Assembly (NCBI RefSeq): GCF_003073135.1
Contig: NZ_PGDQ01000010.1
Location: 124,001 to 188,000 of the forward strand
DNA length: 64,000 nucleotides
Direction of reading: 5' to 3'
DNA from: Euzebya rosea
GTDB taxonomy: Bacteria > Actinomycetota > Nitriliruptoria > Euzebyales > Euzebyaceae
The notes below the pieces were generated by a model. That model was not told the origin of the DNA. It saw only the letters and a list, made by a program, of their open reading frames with translations, and did not search any database. Both the position numbers and the translations under genes were made by a program. The first letter of the stretch is position 1, and each line of letters opens with the position of its first letter. Below are positions 32,970 to 42,093 of this stretch, one piece after another.

Positions 32970-33111
32970 GTTGAGCCGAAGCAGTTCACGTGGCGGATGT
33001 TCACCCCTTCGTGGTCGAAGCTCGCCAGATCACCACCGCAGCATGAGCGTCCAGTCACCAGACTTCACGAAACTCATGGCACCACCGAGGCCTTCACATC
33101 ACCCGGGCGCC

Positions 33112-34749
33112 TCACCCGTCGGCTGGGCCCTGGATGGCCAGGCTTCCCTCCCGGTGCTGCGCGCGAAGCAGCTTCTTATCGTACTTGCCGACCGACGTCT
33201 TCGGGACCTCTTCGATGAAGGTCCAACGCTCCGGAATCCACCACTTGGCAACCTTGTCGGCGAGGTACTGCTGCAGGTCACTCGGCGTCGTGAACGCGTG
33301 GGGGGTCAGCACGACGCAGGCCAGAGGCCGCTCCGTCCACTTATCGTCCGGGATCCCGATGACTGTTGCCTCCACCACCTCCGGATGACCGATGATGGCG
33401 TTCTCCAAGTCGACGGAGGAAATCCACTCCCCACCCGACTTGATGACGTCCTTGGTCCGGTCCACGACCTGCATGAAACCATTGGGTTCGACAAGGCCCA
33501 CGTCGCCGGTCCGGAGCCAGCCGTCCTCGGTGAACTTCTCCGGGTCGTCGACGTTGTGGTAACGCCTGGCTATCCAGGGGCCCCTCACCTGCACCTCGCC
33601 GACCGACTGGCCGTCCCAAGGTTGCTCGATGCCACCATCGACGATCCTCAGCTCAACGCCGGGCACGAGCCGTCCAGTCTTCGCTCGCCAGTTCGCCTGG
33701 GTTTCAGGGTCGTCGGCGGCGCTCGCTGGCGGGATCGACAGGGTCCCGAGCGGTGACATCTCCGTCATTCCCCAGCCTTGGACGATCTTCACGCCATGAT
33801 CGATGTCGAAGGCCAGGACCATGGATCTGGGCACGGCTGCGCCGCCGACGACGACACGTTGGAGTGACGACAGGTCGATGTCGGTCTGGCGACCCAGCTG
33901 GAGGACGCCGTTCCACACGGTCGGGACCGCCGCGGAGAAGTTCGGTTGCTCGGCCTCGATGAAGCGTACCAACGGTTCGGGCTGGAGAAACGGTCCCGGC
34001 TGGAGGATGTCGGAGCCCATGGCCCAGCAGATGTAGATGAGGCCCCATGCGTTCGCGTGGAACTGCGGCACAACGATGAGGCTCCGGTCCCCCTCGCTGA
34101 CATGGAGGCCCCCTGCGGCAGCCCCCATGGCGTGCGTCCACTGGGATCGATGGCTGTACGCCACGCCCTTGGGGCTGCCAGTGGTGCCGGACGTGTGGCA
34201 CAGCATGCTGGCGGCCGACTCCTCCACATGGGGCCAGGCGAAGCCCGACGGCGGATCCCTCAGGAGGTCGTCGTAGCGAATGACCGGACGATCGAGGAGT
34301 GAGACGTCCCCCTCACCGACCACCACGACATGCTCTACCGTCCGCAGTGCGTCCCCTGCCTGGGCCAGCAACCCGATGAGGGACCCGTCCACGAGGATGA
34401 CCCGGTCACCACCGTCCCGGATGACGTAGTCAAGCTGGTCCGCCGACAGGCGGATGTTGAGCGTGTGCAGGACCGCCCCCATGCACGGGACGGCGAAGTA
34501 CGCCTCCACATGCTCCTGGTTGTTCCACATGAACGTGCCGACCACATCGCCCGGCTGAACTCCCAAGGACGCGAGCCCAGCGGCCAGACGCTGTGTCCGA
34601 TCGGCCGTCTCGGCGAACGTCACACGTCGCGATGCGTCCCCGAGCCACGTGACCACCTCGCGTTCTGCGTGCACCCGTGAGCCGTGCCGGAACAGCTGTG
34701 TCACGGTCAGGGGCAGATCGTCCATCATCGTGCTGGTGATCATCGTCAT
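33112..34749 (-). CDS. Acyl-CoA synthetase (AMP-dependent, FadD-like)
   Basis: A 545-aa ATP-dependent CoA ligase that activates a carboxylic acid through an acyl-AMP. Motifs: [18 protein letters not shown] (P-loop, residues about 184-201), [22 protein letters not shown] (A5) and the hinge [23 protein letters not shown] with the catalytic lysine near the end ([11 protein letters not shown]). ATG 34749 follows AAAGG; ATGs at 34743 and later are possible. It is the last gene of a six-gene minus-strand operon of hotdog enzymes. Its substrate is likely medium-chain or branched/cyclic, judging only from the neighbours. Confidence 0.9.
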   Translation of the reverse strand: MTMITSTMMDDLPLTVTQLFRHGSRVHAEREVVTWLGDASRRVTFAETADRTQRLAAGLASLGVQPGDVVGTFMWNNQEHVEAYFAVPCMGAVLHTLNIRLSADQLDYVIRDGGDRVILVDGSLIGLLAQAGDALRTVEHVVVVGEGDVSLLDRPVIRYDDLLRDPPSGFAWPHVEESAASMLCHTSGTTGSPKGVAYSHRSQWTHAMGAAAGGLHVSEGDRSLIVVPQFHANAWGLIYICWAMGSDILQPGPFLQPEPLVRFIEAEQPNFSAAVPTVWNGVLQLGRQTDIDLSSLQRVVVGGAAVPRSMVLAFDIDHGVKIVQGWGMTEMSPLGTLSIPPASAADDPETQANWRAKTGRLVPGVELRIVDGGIEQPWDGQSVGEVQVRGPWIARRYHNVDDPEKFTEDGWLRTGDVGLVEPNGFMQVVDRTKDVIKSGGEWISSVDLENAIIGHPEVVEATVIGIPDDKWTERPLACVVLTPHAFTTPSDLQQYLADKVAKWWIPERWTFIEEVPKTSVGKYDKKLLRAQHREGSLAIQGPADG

Positions 34750-34800
34750 CCTTTCTGGCAGGGTGCGTGTCCGCGGTCTTTCCTCGGTCGTTGCCTCGGA

Positions 34801-35328
34801 TCAGTCCTGAAGACCGAATCGTGCGCTGGGATCTGAGAGATGGGCGAAGTCGACCTCCACGAAGTGGGCCGTCGCGGTGACGATCTGACGGCCGCCCTGG
34901 CTCGCCGAGGCCTCCAGATGGAGGTCACGTCCTCGGCGTTCCACCAGTGAGGCAGTCAGATGGGTGTCGACGTCGAGCCGAGTCGGCAGCCGATAGGTGA
35001 CGTGGAGGTCCCTCGTGACCGCAGGGACCATGATGCGGACCAGGACGAAGCCGAACAGATCGTCCAGCACTGCTGCGACCGCGCCTCCGTGTGCGACACC
35101 CGGCGCCCCCCCGTGAGACGCATCGAACTGCTGCGTCGCCTGGACTGCGTGACCGTCGGCCGCGAACACCTGCAGCCCCAGCCCTGAGGGGTTCTCCTCG
35201 CCGCACACGAAGCACCACGGGGCGTGCGGGGGCAGCCGCTCGCCTGCAGCCCACCCGCCCTTCTCGAAGGCATCACGGATGGCTTGCCCCAAGGCCACGG
35301 CATCCTGCCCGCCGGGACCTGCCGTCAT
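34801..35328 (-). CDS. PaaI-family thioesterase (hotdog fold)
   Basis: A 175-aa hotdog protein; ATG 35328 overlaps the BtrH-like gene stop (ATGA). APWCFVCGEENPSGLGLQV and GVAHGGAVAAVLDDLFG (with the catalytic-type HGG and Asp) are typical of PaaI-like thioesterases. Expected to release CoA from stalled acyl-CoA intermediates. In the middle of the six-gene operon. Confidence 0.82.
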   Translation of the reverse strand: MTAGPGGQDAVALGQAIRDAFEKGGWAAGERLPPHAPWCFVCGEENPSGLGLQVFAADGHAVQATQQFDASHGGAPGVAHGGAVAAVLDDLFGFVLVRIMVPAVTRDLHVTYRLPTRLDVDTHLTASLVERRGRDLHLEASASQGGRQIVTATAHFVEVDFAHLSDPSARFGLQD

Positions 35329-36416
35329 CCCTCTGCCCGATGGCCGGCCGGCGTCGTGCGTGCTGCGAGTTCCAGAGCAGCGCACGCAGCCCGCTCCAGA
35401 TGGGTGATCTCGCGCACGGTGTCTTCGAGCTCACGGAGTGAGGACGACTCCCCAACGCACGCTGTTGCGAGTGACGACCACGCCCTGGCGGCGGTCTCCC
35501 ATGCCTGGCCAGCCTCGGCGAAGGGGGCGCTCTCGAGTCGGTCCGCGACGTCGGTGCAGAACTCCGCCTGGAGCCGTCGGAACAGACCACCCCCCGTCCC
35601 AGCCTTCTCGATGAACACCGCCAGGGCCCGGCGGGACTGCGACAGGGCCTCCTCGTCCATGACCGAGGCCCACGAGCCGAGATCGGCGGCGAAGGTCTCC
35701 AGGCCCTTCAGCCCGGTGCCAGTGACCGTCCTTGGCGGTAGCGCGATCGGATCGAAGAGCTGACCCGCGCCCTCCCTCAGCTGGCGAGCCGCAGCCGCCG
35801 CAGCGGATGTCGCTGCCGTGGCGAGGTCCGGCAGCTCGTGCGGAAAGCGCATCGGCCAGGTCGCGTAGCGAACGGGATCGGGGAACCCGGTCGAGGAACG
35901 GGCTCGGTCGAGGTCCTCGGCAGGGACTACCTGGGGCTCGATCCGGTCATTGTCAACAACGGTGACCGTGCCGGCCGTCTCGTCGTAGCCGATGGCCACG
36001 ATGTCGTGACGGGTGTTGGACAGCTGGACGCGCAGGTACGGCAGGAACGCGATGTCGGCGTTGAGCATCACCGGGCGGCCTTGGTCCAGCTCGTCGGTGA
36101 GCCACCTCCAGGCAACGGCCGGGTCGTCGGTCTGGTTCCGGGAGGTCTCCACTCCCAGCCGCGCGCACACGTTGGCTTCCAGTTCGGCGTCCCGACCAAC
36201 GAGGTAGACCGGGGGAGTGAGGCCGGGGACCCGCAGGTAGGTGAAGGCCAGCGATCCCCCCAGGCCGAACACCAGGCCCTCGCTGAGCGGTCGACCCCAG
36301 TCCAGTCCCGCCCACGTGAGCAGATCTCGCAGAGCGCCAGAGCCGCAATGACCTCCGAGCCGCTGGGGGTACCCATCGATGTGCACTGCGCGCCGCATCG
36401 TCCTGTCTCCAACCAT
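35325..36416 (-). CDS. BtrH N-terminal domain / DUF4872-like protein
   Basis: A 363-aa protein (ATG 36416; ATG 36398 with GGAG is an alternative). The start contains GGHCGSGALRDLLTWAG, the conserved HC of the BtrH_N fold, then LFGLGGSLAFTYL. The next part, NTRHDIVAIGYDETAGTVTVVDNDR, fits the peptidase-C39-like half. The C-terminal 150 residues are helical (DUF4872-like). BtrH itself transfers an acyl group from an acyl carrier protein to an aminoglycoside. In a fatty-acid-type catabolic operon its role is unclear; acyl transfer between thiols or to an amine is possible. Confidence 0.75.
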   Translation of the reverse strand: MVGDRTMRRAVHIDGYPQRLGGHCGSGALRDLLTWAGLDWGRPLSEGLVFGLGGSLAFTYLRVPGLTPPVYLVGRDAELEANVCARLGVETSRNQTDDPAVAWRWLTDELDQGRPVMLNADIAFLPYLRVQLSNTRHDIVAIGYDETAGTVTVVDNDRIEPQVVPAEDLDRARSSTGFPDPVRYATWPMRFPHELPDLATAATSAAAAAARQLREGAGQLFDPIALPPRTVTGTGLKGLETFAADLGSWASVMDEEALSQSRRALAVFIEKAGTGGGLFRRLQAEFCTDVADRLESAPFAEAGQAWETAARAWSSLATACVGESSSLRELEDTVREITHLERAACAALELAARTTPAGHRAEG

Positions 36417-36464
36417 GACCTTCTTGTACCGCTTGCGATCAGCGGTTGTAAAATCGACCGCTGG

Positions 36465-36899
36465 TCAAGACCGTCGAGGGGGGCTCGCCGACCGCGTCCA
36501 GGGCGGGGCGGTCCGCGGTGCCATCGTCGCCAGCTCCACCCACACACGGACGTTGGTGCCGGTGGCGAGGATCTGGCCATCGCGCGAGAAGGTGTGCGTG
36601 GTGCTGAAGCTCGTACGTCTGGCCTCGCGCAGCACGACCTCCTGCACCAACTCGTCTCCGCTGCGAGCAGCCACGTGACAGTCCAGCTCCGAGTGGACCA
36701 CTGGAGCCCCCCAGCCGTCAGCCAGGTCTTCCCACACCGGGTGGCCCAGCACGGCGAAGAGCTGTTGATCCCCCTCCGACATCCATCGGCGGTAGGTGTT
36801 GAAGAAGATCAGGCCCGAGTAGTCATCGTCCCCCACGAAGACCCGCCGGTCCACCGCCAACGTCGCCACCGCATCCCCGGCCTCCGGGCGGGCCGTCAC
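36465..36899 (-). CDS. Acyl-CoA thioesterase (4HBT-type hotdog)
   Basis: A 144-aa protein. GTG 36899 overlaps the stop of the MaoC gene (GTGA), which decides the start. DRRVFVGDDDYSGLIFFNTYRRWMSEGDQ has the order of 4-hydroxybenzoyl-CoA-type thioesterases (D...G...F..Y). Expected to hydrolyse an acyl-CoA. A small inverted repeat (AGCGGT...ACCGCT) lies between it and the BtrH-like gene. Confidence 0.75.
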   Translation of the reverse strand: MTARPEAGDAVATLAVDRRVFVGDDDYSGLIFFNTYRRWMSEGDQQLFAVLGHPVWEDLADGWGAPVVHSELDCHVAARSGDELVQEVVLREARRTSFSTTHTFSRDGQILATGTNVRVWVELATMAPRTAPPWTRSASPPRRS

Positions 36900-37285
36900 C
36901 GTCGTACCGTCGCACGGCCACGACCGACGACCGTGCCCTGCTGGTTGCGGACTGCGAGGGTCAGCTCCAACTCCCCGGCTCCCACCTCCTGCACAACGGC
37001 CTCGGCATCCAGGACGTCCCCTGGGAAGACCGGTGCAGTGAGGTCGACCCGCCAACGACGCACCGCAGCCACCCCGAAGGCGCGGGTCAGCATGGCTCCG
37101 GCGTAGCCCAGTACGAAGGTGCCGTGTGCGATCACGCCCGGCATGCCGGTCTGGCGGGCGAAGTCGTCCTCGACGTGCACGGGGTTCGGGTCACGCATCG
37201 CCACCGCCATGAAGGCGATGTTCATACGCCCGATCGGATCGGATCGGAGGGAGGCGGCGATCTCACCGACGGTGAAAGAAGACAT
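36896..37285 (-). CDS. MaoC-family dehydratase (R-specific enoyl-CoA hydratase-like)
   Basis: A 129-aa single hotdog protein with the hydratase motif RDPNPVHVEDDFARQTGMPGVIAHG (Asp32, His37). It adds water to, or removes it from, enoyl-CoA. It is paired with the FAS1-like hotdog gene three bases upstream. In actinobacteria such pairs form a heterodimeric hydratase (as in the steroid-side-chain ChsH1-H2 type), so each may be only half of the enzyme. Confidence 0.85.
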   Translation of the reverse strand: MSSFTVGEIAASLRSDPIGRMNIAFMAVAMRDPNPVHVEDDFARQTGMPGVIAHGTFVLGYAGAMLTRAFGVAAVRRWRVDLTAPVFPGDVLDAEAVVQEVGAGELELTLAVRNQQGTVVGRGRATVRR

Positions 37286-37288
37286 GGT

Positions 37289-37702
37289 TCAACCCTTCTG
37301 GATCGTCGTGGACCGCTCACGCATCGCGAGCGTGCCGTCCTCGGTGATGTAGTCCGTGGTGAGCTCCACGAAGGTGAGGGGCCCGTTTCGCCCGTCCTTG
37401 GTCACCACGCTGGAGACCACCGGCCGAACGTCGAGCACGTCGCCCACGCGGATGGGGGCGTACTCCTCGATGTCGGCCCCGCCGTACATCGCCTTCATGA
37501 AGTCGATCTCCATGGCGTCGTGAACCGGATGCGCACCATAGGTCGTGACGTACATCAGGAAACCCGGCGGTACGGGTGCGCCCGCCTCCGCCGCCCAACC
37601 CTCCTCCGGGCCGATGCCCAGTGCAAGGACGAACTCCTCCGCACGTGCAGCAGTCACGGTGAAGCTGCCTGGGGGAAACGCGTAGCCGACATCGCGAACC
37701 AT
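37289..37702 (-). CDS. FAS1-like dehydratase-domain protein (MaoC N-terminal type)
   Basis: A 137-aa hotdog protein starting MVRDVGYAFPPGSFTVTAARAEEFVLALG; ATG 37702 follows AGGAGGTCCC. It contains VPPGFLMYVTTYGAHPVHDAMEIDFMKAMYGG, typical of the FAS1-like dehydratase half, which usually lacks the catalytic residues and shapes the substrate pocket of a MaoC partner. First gene of the minus-strand operon 37702-33112, opposite the TCGAT-N6-ATCGA site at 37729. Confidence 0.8.
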   Translation of the reverse strand: MVRDVGYAFPPGSFTVTAARAEEFVLALGIGPEEGWAAEAGAPVPPGFLMYVTTYGAHPVHDAMEIDFMKAMYGGADIEEYAPIRVGDVLDVRPVVSSVVTKDGRNGPLTFVELTTDYITEDGTLAMRERSTTIQKG

Positions 37703-37728
37703 GGGACCTCCTGAGATTTGGTACTTGT

Positions 37729-37744
37729 TCGATCCATCAATCGA
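37729..37744. promoter_or_regulatory. Putative TetR operator, site A (TCGAT-N6-ATCGA)
   Basis: Perfect half-sites TCGATCCATCAATCGA in the divergent promoter between the FAS1-like gene (minus) and the thiolase gene (plus). Related sites lie at 42010, 55827 and 61434. The TetR gene of the cluster is at 60024-60659. Confidence 0.6.
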
Positions 37745-37787
37745 CCCTAGTGTAGGGCGTGTCACCGCCAAGAGGCAAGCAACCGCA

Positions 37788-38969
37788 ATGGAGTCGAACG
37801 TGCGCAACGTGGCAGTTGTCGGGGTCGGTCAGACCGCTTTTGGGAAGTTCCTGGACCGAAGCCTGAAGGGACTCGGGGCCGAGGCCATCGCCGGTGCGCT
37901 CGATGATGCCGGGGCCCGTGCCGCAGATGTCCAAGCGGTCTTCGCGGCCAACGCGATCGCGGGCCTCATCACGGGGCAGGAGATGGTCCGCGGGCAGGTG
38001 GTGCTCACAGCGACGGGGATCGAAGGGGTCCCGGTCGTCAACGTCGAGAACGCGTGCGCCGGCGGAGCGACGGCCCTGCACCTGTCATGGATGGCCGTTG
38101 CGTCAGGGCAGGTCGACGTCGCGCTTGCCTTCGGGGCGGAGAAGATGGCCCATGAGGACAAGCGGAAGCCGGTTCTGGCCATCGCCACAGCGATGGACGT
38201 CGAGGAGCCGATCGACGTCGACTCCCCCTCGCCGTTCATGAGCCACTATGCCTCCCGCATCCGTCGGTACATGTCCGATACCGGGGCCACAGCGACGGAC
38301 TTCGCGATGGTCGCGACGAAGGCGCAGCGCAACGGGGCCCTCAACGACCTGGCGCAGTACGGCGACGCTTCAATCACCCCCGAGGACATCCTCCGGGCCC
38401 GGTCGGTCGCAGATCCGTTGACCGTGCCGATGTGCTCGCCGATCGGGGACGGGGCCGCCGCGGTCCTCCTCGTGGCCCAGGACGCACTGAACCGCTTCCC
38501 GGACGCCCAACCCCTTTACATCCGTGCGTCGGTGCTCGTCTCCGGTTCCGACCCTGATGGTGGTGGCGCCGGCGCCATCGAACGCGCTGCCCGCGCTGCC
38601 TACGACCAAGCCGGCGTCGGGCCTGAGGACCTCGATCTCGTCGAGCTTCACGACGCCAACGCGGCATCGGAGGTCATGCGCTACGAATCCCTCGGGCTCG
38701 CCGCGGCCGGCGACGGCCCGAAGCTGGTTCGCACCGGGACCACCGCGCGGGACGGAGAGCTGCCCGTGAACCCCTCGGGGGGACTGATCGCCCGCGGTCA
38801 CCCAGTCGGGGCGACCGGATGCGCGCAGATCTACGAGCTGGCCACGCAGCTGCGAGGACGAGCAGGTGCACGCCAGGTGGCCACACCACGAGTTGCGCTG
38901 GCGGAGAACGGCGGGGGATGGGTCCGCGGGGATGTCGCCGCCGACGCCGTCCACATCCTCACCACCTGA
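37788..38969 (+). CDS. Thiolase-family protein (SCPx/lipid-transfer type acetyl-CoA acetyltransferase)
   Basis: A 393-aa thiolase. ATG 37788; GTG 37800 is possible. The nucleophile is Cys90 in NVENACAGGATALH, with GHPVGATGCAQIYELATQL near the C-terminus. It would cleave a 3-ketoacyl-CoA using CoA. Thiolases of this SCPx-like group often work with a DUF35 zinc protein on branched or steroid-type substrates. First gene of the plus-strand run 37.8-41.9 kb. Confidence 0.88.
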   Translation: MESNVRNVAVVGVGQTAFGKFLDRSLKGLGAEAIAGALDDAGARAADVQAVFAANAIAGLITGQEMVRGQVVLTATGIEGVPVVNVENACAGGATALHLSWMAVASGQVDVALAFGAEKMAHEDKRKPVLAIATAMDVEEPIDVDSPSPFMSHYASRIRRYMSDTGATATDFAMVATKAQRNGALNDLAQYGDASITPEDILRARSVADPLTVPMCSPIGDGAAAVLLVAQDALNRFPDAQPLYIRASVLVSGSDPDGGGAGAIERAARAAYDQAGVGPEDLDLVELHDANAASEVMRYESLGLAAAGDGPKLVRTGTTARDGELPVNPSGGLIARGHPVGATGCAQIYELATQLRGRAGARQVATPRVALAENGGGWVRGDVAADAVHILTT

Positions 38970-39064
38970 GCAACGCAGAGCAGGCGACTCAGCGAACAAC
39001 CAAGGGGTCCATCCGGATCGATGAGTGCTGTGGGCAGGTCGTCGACAGCTGACAAGGAGAGAAC

Positions 39065-39820
39065 ATGAGCAGGCTACAGGGAAGGGTGGCGATCGTCACC
39101 GGTAGCGGGCGTGGGATCGGGCGCGCCATCGCACGACGCATGGCGAGCGAGGGGGCCCGCGTGATGATCAACGATGTCGACGAGGGTCCAGCGAAGGAAA
39201 CGGTCCAGGCGCTGAATGAGGAAGGCTTCGACGAGGTGGCGATGACCGTGGCCGACATCGCCGACCGTGACGCGGCTGGGGAGGTCGTGGCCCACGCGGC
39301 AGAGCGTTGGGGTCGCGTCGACGTCCTGGTGAACAACGCGGGGCTCTGGCGTGACTCCCTGGTGGAGAAGATGGAACCAGAGATGTTCGACTTCGTGGTG
39401 AAGGTCAACCTCTACGGGACGTTCTGGATGACCCAGCACGCGTGGAACCACATGAAGCAGCAGGGCGGGGGGAGCATCATCAACTTCACCTCACAGGCGG
39501 GGCTGGGGGGCAACATCGGTCAGGCCAACTACTGCGCCGCCAAGGCTGCCATCGTGGGTCTGACCCGCAGCAACGCCAAGGAGTTCGCCCGCAAGAACGT
39601 CCGGGTGAACGCCGTCTCACCAGCCGCGGCTGGTACCCGCGCCCTGGAGGGCCTCGAGGATCGGTTCGTGGAAACCTTCACCAAGATGCTGCCGCTCGGA
39701 CGCTTCGGCGAACCGGACGAGATCGCCGCCGCCGTCGCGTTCCTGGCCTCCGACGACGCGTCGTTCGTGACGGGGCAGGTCCTCGGTGTGGACGGTGGCT
39801 TCTCCATCGGGAAGCCATGA
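39065..39820 (+). CDS. Short-chain dehydrogenase/reductase (FabG-like)
   Basis: A 251-aa SDR. Motifs: TGSGRGIGRAIA (NAD(P)-binding), NNAG, INFTSQAGLGGNIGQANYCAAKAA with the Ser-Tyr-Lys triad, and the C-terminal FVTGQVLGVDGGFS. A 3-hydroxyacyl-CoA dehydrogenase role fits the beta-oxidation-like setting. Its stop overlaps the MaoC start (ATGA). Confidence 0.88.
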   Translation: MSRLQGRVAIVTGSGRGIGRAIARRMASEGARVMINDVDEGPAKETVQALNEEGFDEVAMTVADIADRDAAGEVVAHAAERWGRVDVLVNNAGLWRDSLVEKMEPEMFDFVVKVNLYGTFWMTQHAWNHMKQQGGGSIINFTSQAGLGGNIGQANYCAAKAAIVGLTRSNAKEFARKNVRVNAVSPAAAGTRALEGLEDRFVETFTKMLPLGRFGEPDEIAAAVAFLASDDASFVTGQVLGVDGGFSIGKP

Positions 39821-40254
39821 TGGTCGGCAAGAAGAAGTTGGGCGATGTGGAACTTGGCGAGAAGATCGTCGGGCGATCGATCACCATCGGTGAGTGGCAC
39901 GTCATGACCTTCGCGGGGCTGACGGGTGACTTCTACCCGCTACACACCGACGCGGAGTTCGCAGCAGGGTCGCCGTTCAGCGGGCGGATCGCCCATGGCC
40001 TCCTCACCTTCGTGGTCGGTGCAGGCTTTCTCGCCAACGAGCTGGCTGACTATGACGTGGTGGCTGCCCTGGGATTCGGCGCCACCCGCTTCACCTCACC
40101 GGTCATGTTCGGCGACACCATCACCCCGACCGGCACCGTCACCGAGGTCGCGCCGAAGGAAGGGCGTGGCGTCGTGGCGTTCGATATCGACATTACCAAC
40201 CAGAGGGGCGAGACCGTCGTCTCCTCAAGCATGCAGGTCATGATTCGCGCCTAG
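39817..40254 (+). CDS. MaoC-family dehydratase
   Basis: A 145-aa hotdog hydratase with FAGLTGDFYPLHTDAEFA...GRIAHGLLT, containing the usual Asp/His pair. ATG 39817 overlaps the SDR stop. It probably hydrates the enoyl-CoA that the SDR then oxidises. Confidence 0.85.
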   Translation: MMVGKKKLGDVELGEKIVGRSITIGEWHVMTFAGLTGDFYPLHTDAEFAAGSPFSGRIAHGLLTFVVGAGFLANELADYDVVAALGFGATRFTSPVMFGDTITPTGTVTEVAPKEGRGVVAFDIDITNQRGETVVSSSMQVMIRA

Positions 40255-40290
40255 GTAGCGCGCACATCACGTGAGAAGGAGCACAAGCAA

Positions 40291-41481
40291 ATGAGCACAA
40301 GACGACCACAGGTGGCGATGATCGCCGCTGGCGTGACCAAGTGGGGCGCCCGACAGGCATCCTACCGGGACCTGGCCAGTGAAGCCGGGAAGAACGCCTT
40401 CGACTCCAACCCAAACCTCCGTCCCATGGACGTGGACGGCATCATCGCCTCCTCGGTGTACCCGGAACGGTCTGCCTACCAGGGCAAGGTCGCTCCGCTG
40501 CTGGCGGAAACGCTTGGGATCCGACCCCGGATGTTCGAACGGGTCGAGAACCAGTGCGGCTCGGGAACCGCGGCCATACGAACTGCGCAGTGGGCCATCA
40601 TGGCCGGTGCGGCCGACGTCGTGGCCGTGGTCGGTGTGGAGAAGATGCTGTTGCCCAACCCCGGAGAGGTGTTCACCAACGCCTTGGCCGGCCTGGACCG
40701 TGACTGGGAGGGAGCCCTTGGAGTCACGCCTCCCGGGGCATTCGCACTGGCGGCGAAGGCCCACATGGAGAAGTACGGCACGACCGAGGAGCAGCTGGCC
40801 ATGGTCTCGGTGAAGAACCATGCCCACTCGATGAAGAACCCCTATGCACACTTTCACAAGGGCCCGGACCTCGACGCGGTGATGGCCTCGCGCCCAATCG
40901 CAACCCCGTTCAAGCTCTTCGACTGTGCACCCAACACCGACGGGGCCGCCGTGGTGGTCCTTGCGAACGCCGAGCGCGCCAAGGCGCTGTGTGAGGATCC
41001 GGTCTGGATGCTTGGGTCCGGTCAGGGGTTCGATGCCTACACCATGGCGAACATGAGCCGCGACTGGTCGTACTGGCCGGCCATTGAACAGGCGGGCAGG
41101 GGAGCCTACGAGTCCGCCGGCCTCACCTCGTCCGACATCGATCTGCTCGAGACGCATGACTGCTTCACGATCTCCGAGATCCTGCAGTACGAAGGGCTTG
41201 GCCTCTGTGAGAGGGGCGAGGGAGGCCACTTCGTCGAGAGCGGTGGATCCGACTACGGAGGGAAGGTCGTGGTGAACCCGCGTGGCGGGCTGCTCGCATG
41301 TGGGCACCCCATCGGCGCAACCGGCGTGGCACAGGCGCACGAGATGTTCGTGCAGCTCCGTGACGAGGCCGGGGAGCGACAGGTCGATGGCGCCCAGGTC
41401 GGCATGTCGCTGACGATGAGCAACATCGGCTCCGAGGCGCATTGCGTGCTGTGGGGCACCGACGAGGTCGCAGCGGCATGA
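40291..41481 (+). CDS. Thiolase-family protein (acetyl-CoA acetyltransferase-like)
   Basis: A 396-aa thiolase of the same SCPx-like class as the 37.8 kb gene. Nucleophile Cys89 is in ENQCGSGTAAIRTA; the C-terminal catalytic region has GHPIGATGVAQAHEM. It is coupled by ATGA overlap to the DUF35 gene, a common pairing in which the zinc/OB protein forms part of the thiolase complex. Confidence 0.88.
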   Translation: MSTRRPQVAMIAAGVTKWGARQASYRDLASEAGKNAFDSNPNLRPMDVDGIIASSVYPERSAYQGKVAPLLAETLGIRPRMFERVENQCGSGTAAIRTAQWAIMAGAADVVAVVGVEKMLLPNPGEVFTNALAGLDRDWEGALGVTPPGAFALAAKAHMEKYGTTEEQLAMVSVKNHAHSMKNPYAHFHKGPDLDAVMASRPIATPFKLFDCAPNTDGAAVVVLANAERAKALCEDPVWMLGSGQGFDAYTMANMSRDWSYWPAIEQAGRGAYESAGLTSSDIDLLETHDCFTISEILQYEGLGLCERGEGGHFVESGGSDYGGKVVVNPRGGLLACGHPIGATGVAQAHEMFVQLRDEAGERQVDGAQVGMSLTMSNIGSEAHCVLWGTDEVAAA

Positions 41482-41921
41482 CGACGGACGCTGCCTACTG
41501 GACCGTCCTGGACGCCTTCCCACAGCAGTATGAGGACGGCAACAAGCTTGCACCCTTCTACGACGCTCTGCGGGATGACCGCTTCACCACCACACGCTGC
41601 AACGCCTGCCGTGAGGTTCTCTGGCCGCCACGTTCCGTCTGCCCGGAATGCATGTCCGACGATCTGTCGTGGGAGGAGATGCCAGCCGTCGGCACGGTGT
41701 ACAGCTTCACCGTCCAGGTTGCCGGGGTCCCGGCGGGCTTCGAACCTCCGCTCGTCTACGCGCTGGTGGACTTCGACAACGGAATCCGTCTCTTCACCGC
41801 CATCGTGGACTGCGCCCCCGAGGAGGTCGCGGTCGGCTCGAAGGTGGAGGCGGTGGTACGTGAGGTCCTTCCTGACCAGCAGGGACGAACACGGGTGATG
41901 CCCTACTTCCGCCTGGCCTGA
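41478..41921 (+). CDS. Zn-ribbon OB-fold protein (DUF35 family)
   Basis: A 147-aa acyl-CoA-associated protein. A zinc ribbon is formed by Cys41, Cys44, Cys55 and Cys58 (CNACREVLWPPRSVCPEC), followed by an OB-fold (GTVYSFTVQVAGVPAGFEPPLVYALVDF). DUF35 partners bind CoA substrates and help thiolases or MaoC-type hydratases. Last gene of the 37.8-41.9 kb run, followed by a strong hairpin. Confidence 0.9.
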   Translation: MTTDAAYWTVLDAFPQQYEDGNKLAPFYDALRDDRFTTTRCNACREVLWPPRSVCPECMSDDLSWEEMPAVGTVYSFTVQVAGVPAGFEPPLVYALVDFDNGIRLFTAIVDCAPEEVAVGSKVEAVVREVLPDQQGRTRVMPYFRLA

Positions 41922-41936
41922 AGTCTCGAGTGCTGT

Positions 41937-41964
41937 CGGCCCGGTCCCCCATGGGGCCGGGCCG
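41937..41964 (+). terminator. Strong hairpin terminator
   Basis: CGGCCCGG at 41937-41944 pairs exactly with CCGGGCCG at 41957-41964, with further C/G pairing inside. It lies 15 bases after the DUF35 stop and ahead of the next promoter region. Confidence 0.75.
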
Positions 41965-42009
41965 ACCGCGGTTCATGGGTCGACATAACGACTCAGAGTC
42001 AAAAAGTGA

Positions 42010-42025
42010 TTGACTAATCGATCGA
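42010..42025. promoter_or_regulatory. Putative TetR operator, site B
   Basis: TTGACTAATCGATCGA, one perfect and one weak half-site, in an AT-rich promoter region 69 bases before the binding-protein gene. TTGACT may also serve as the -35 box, so repressor binding would block RNA polymerase. Confidence 0.5.
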
Positions 42026-42093
42026 ACGTTCATATCTTGCGTCCACGGGGTCTCGCGAGCCGTGCGACCCACCAGTATCGAAAGGGCCGACCC

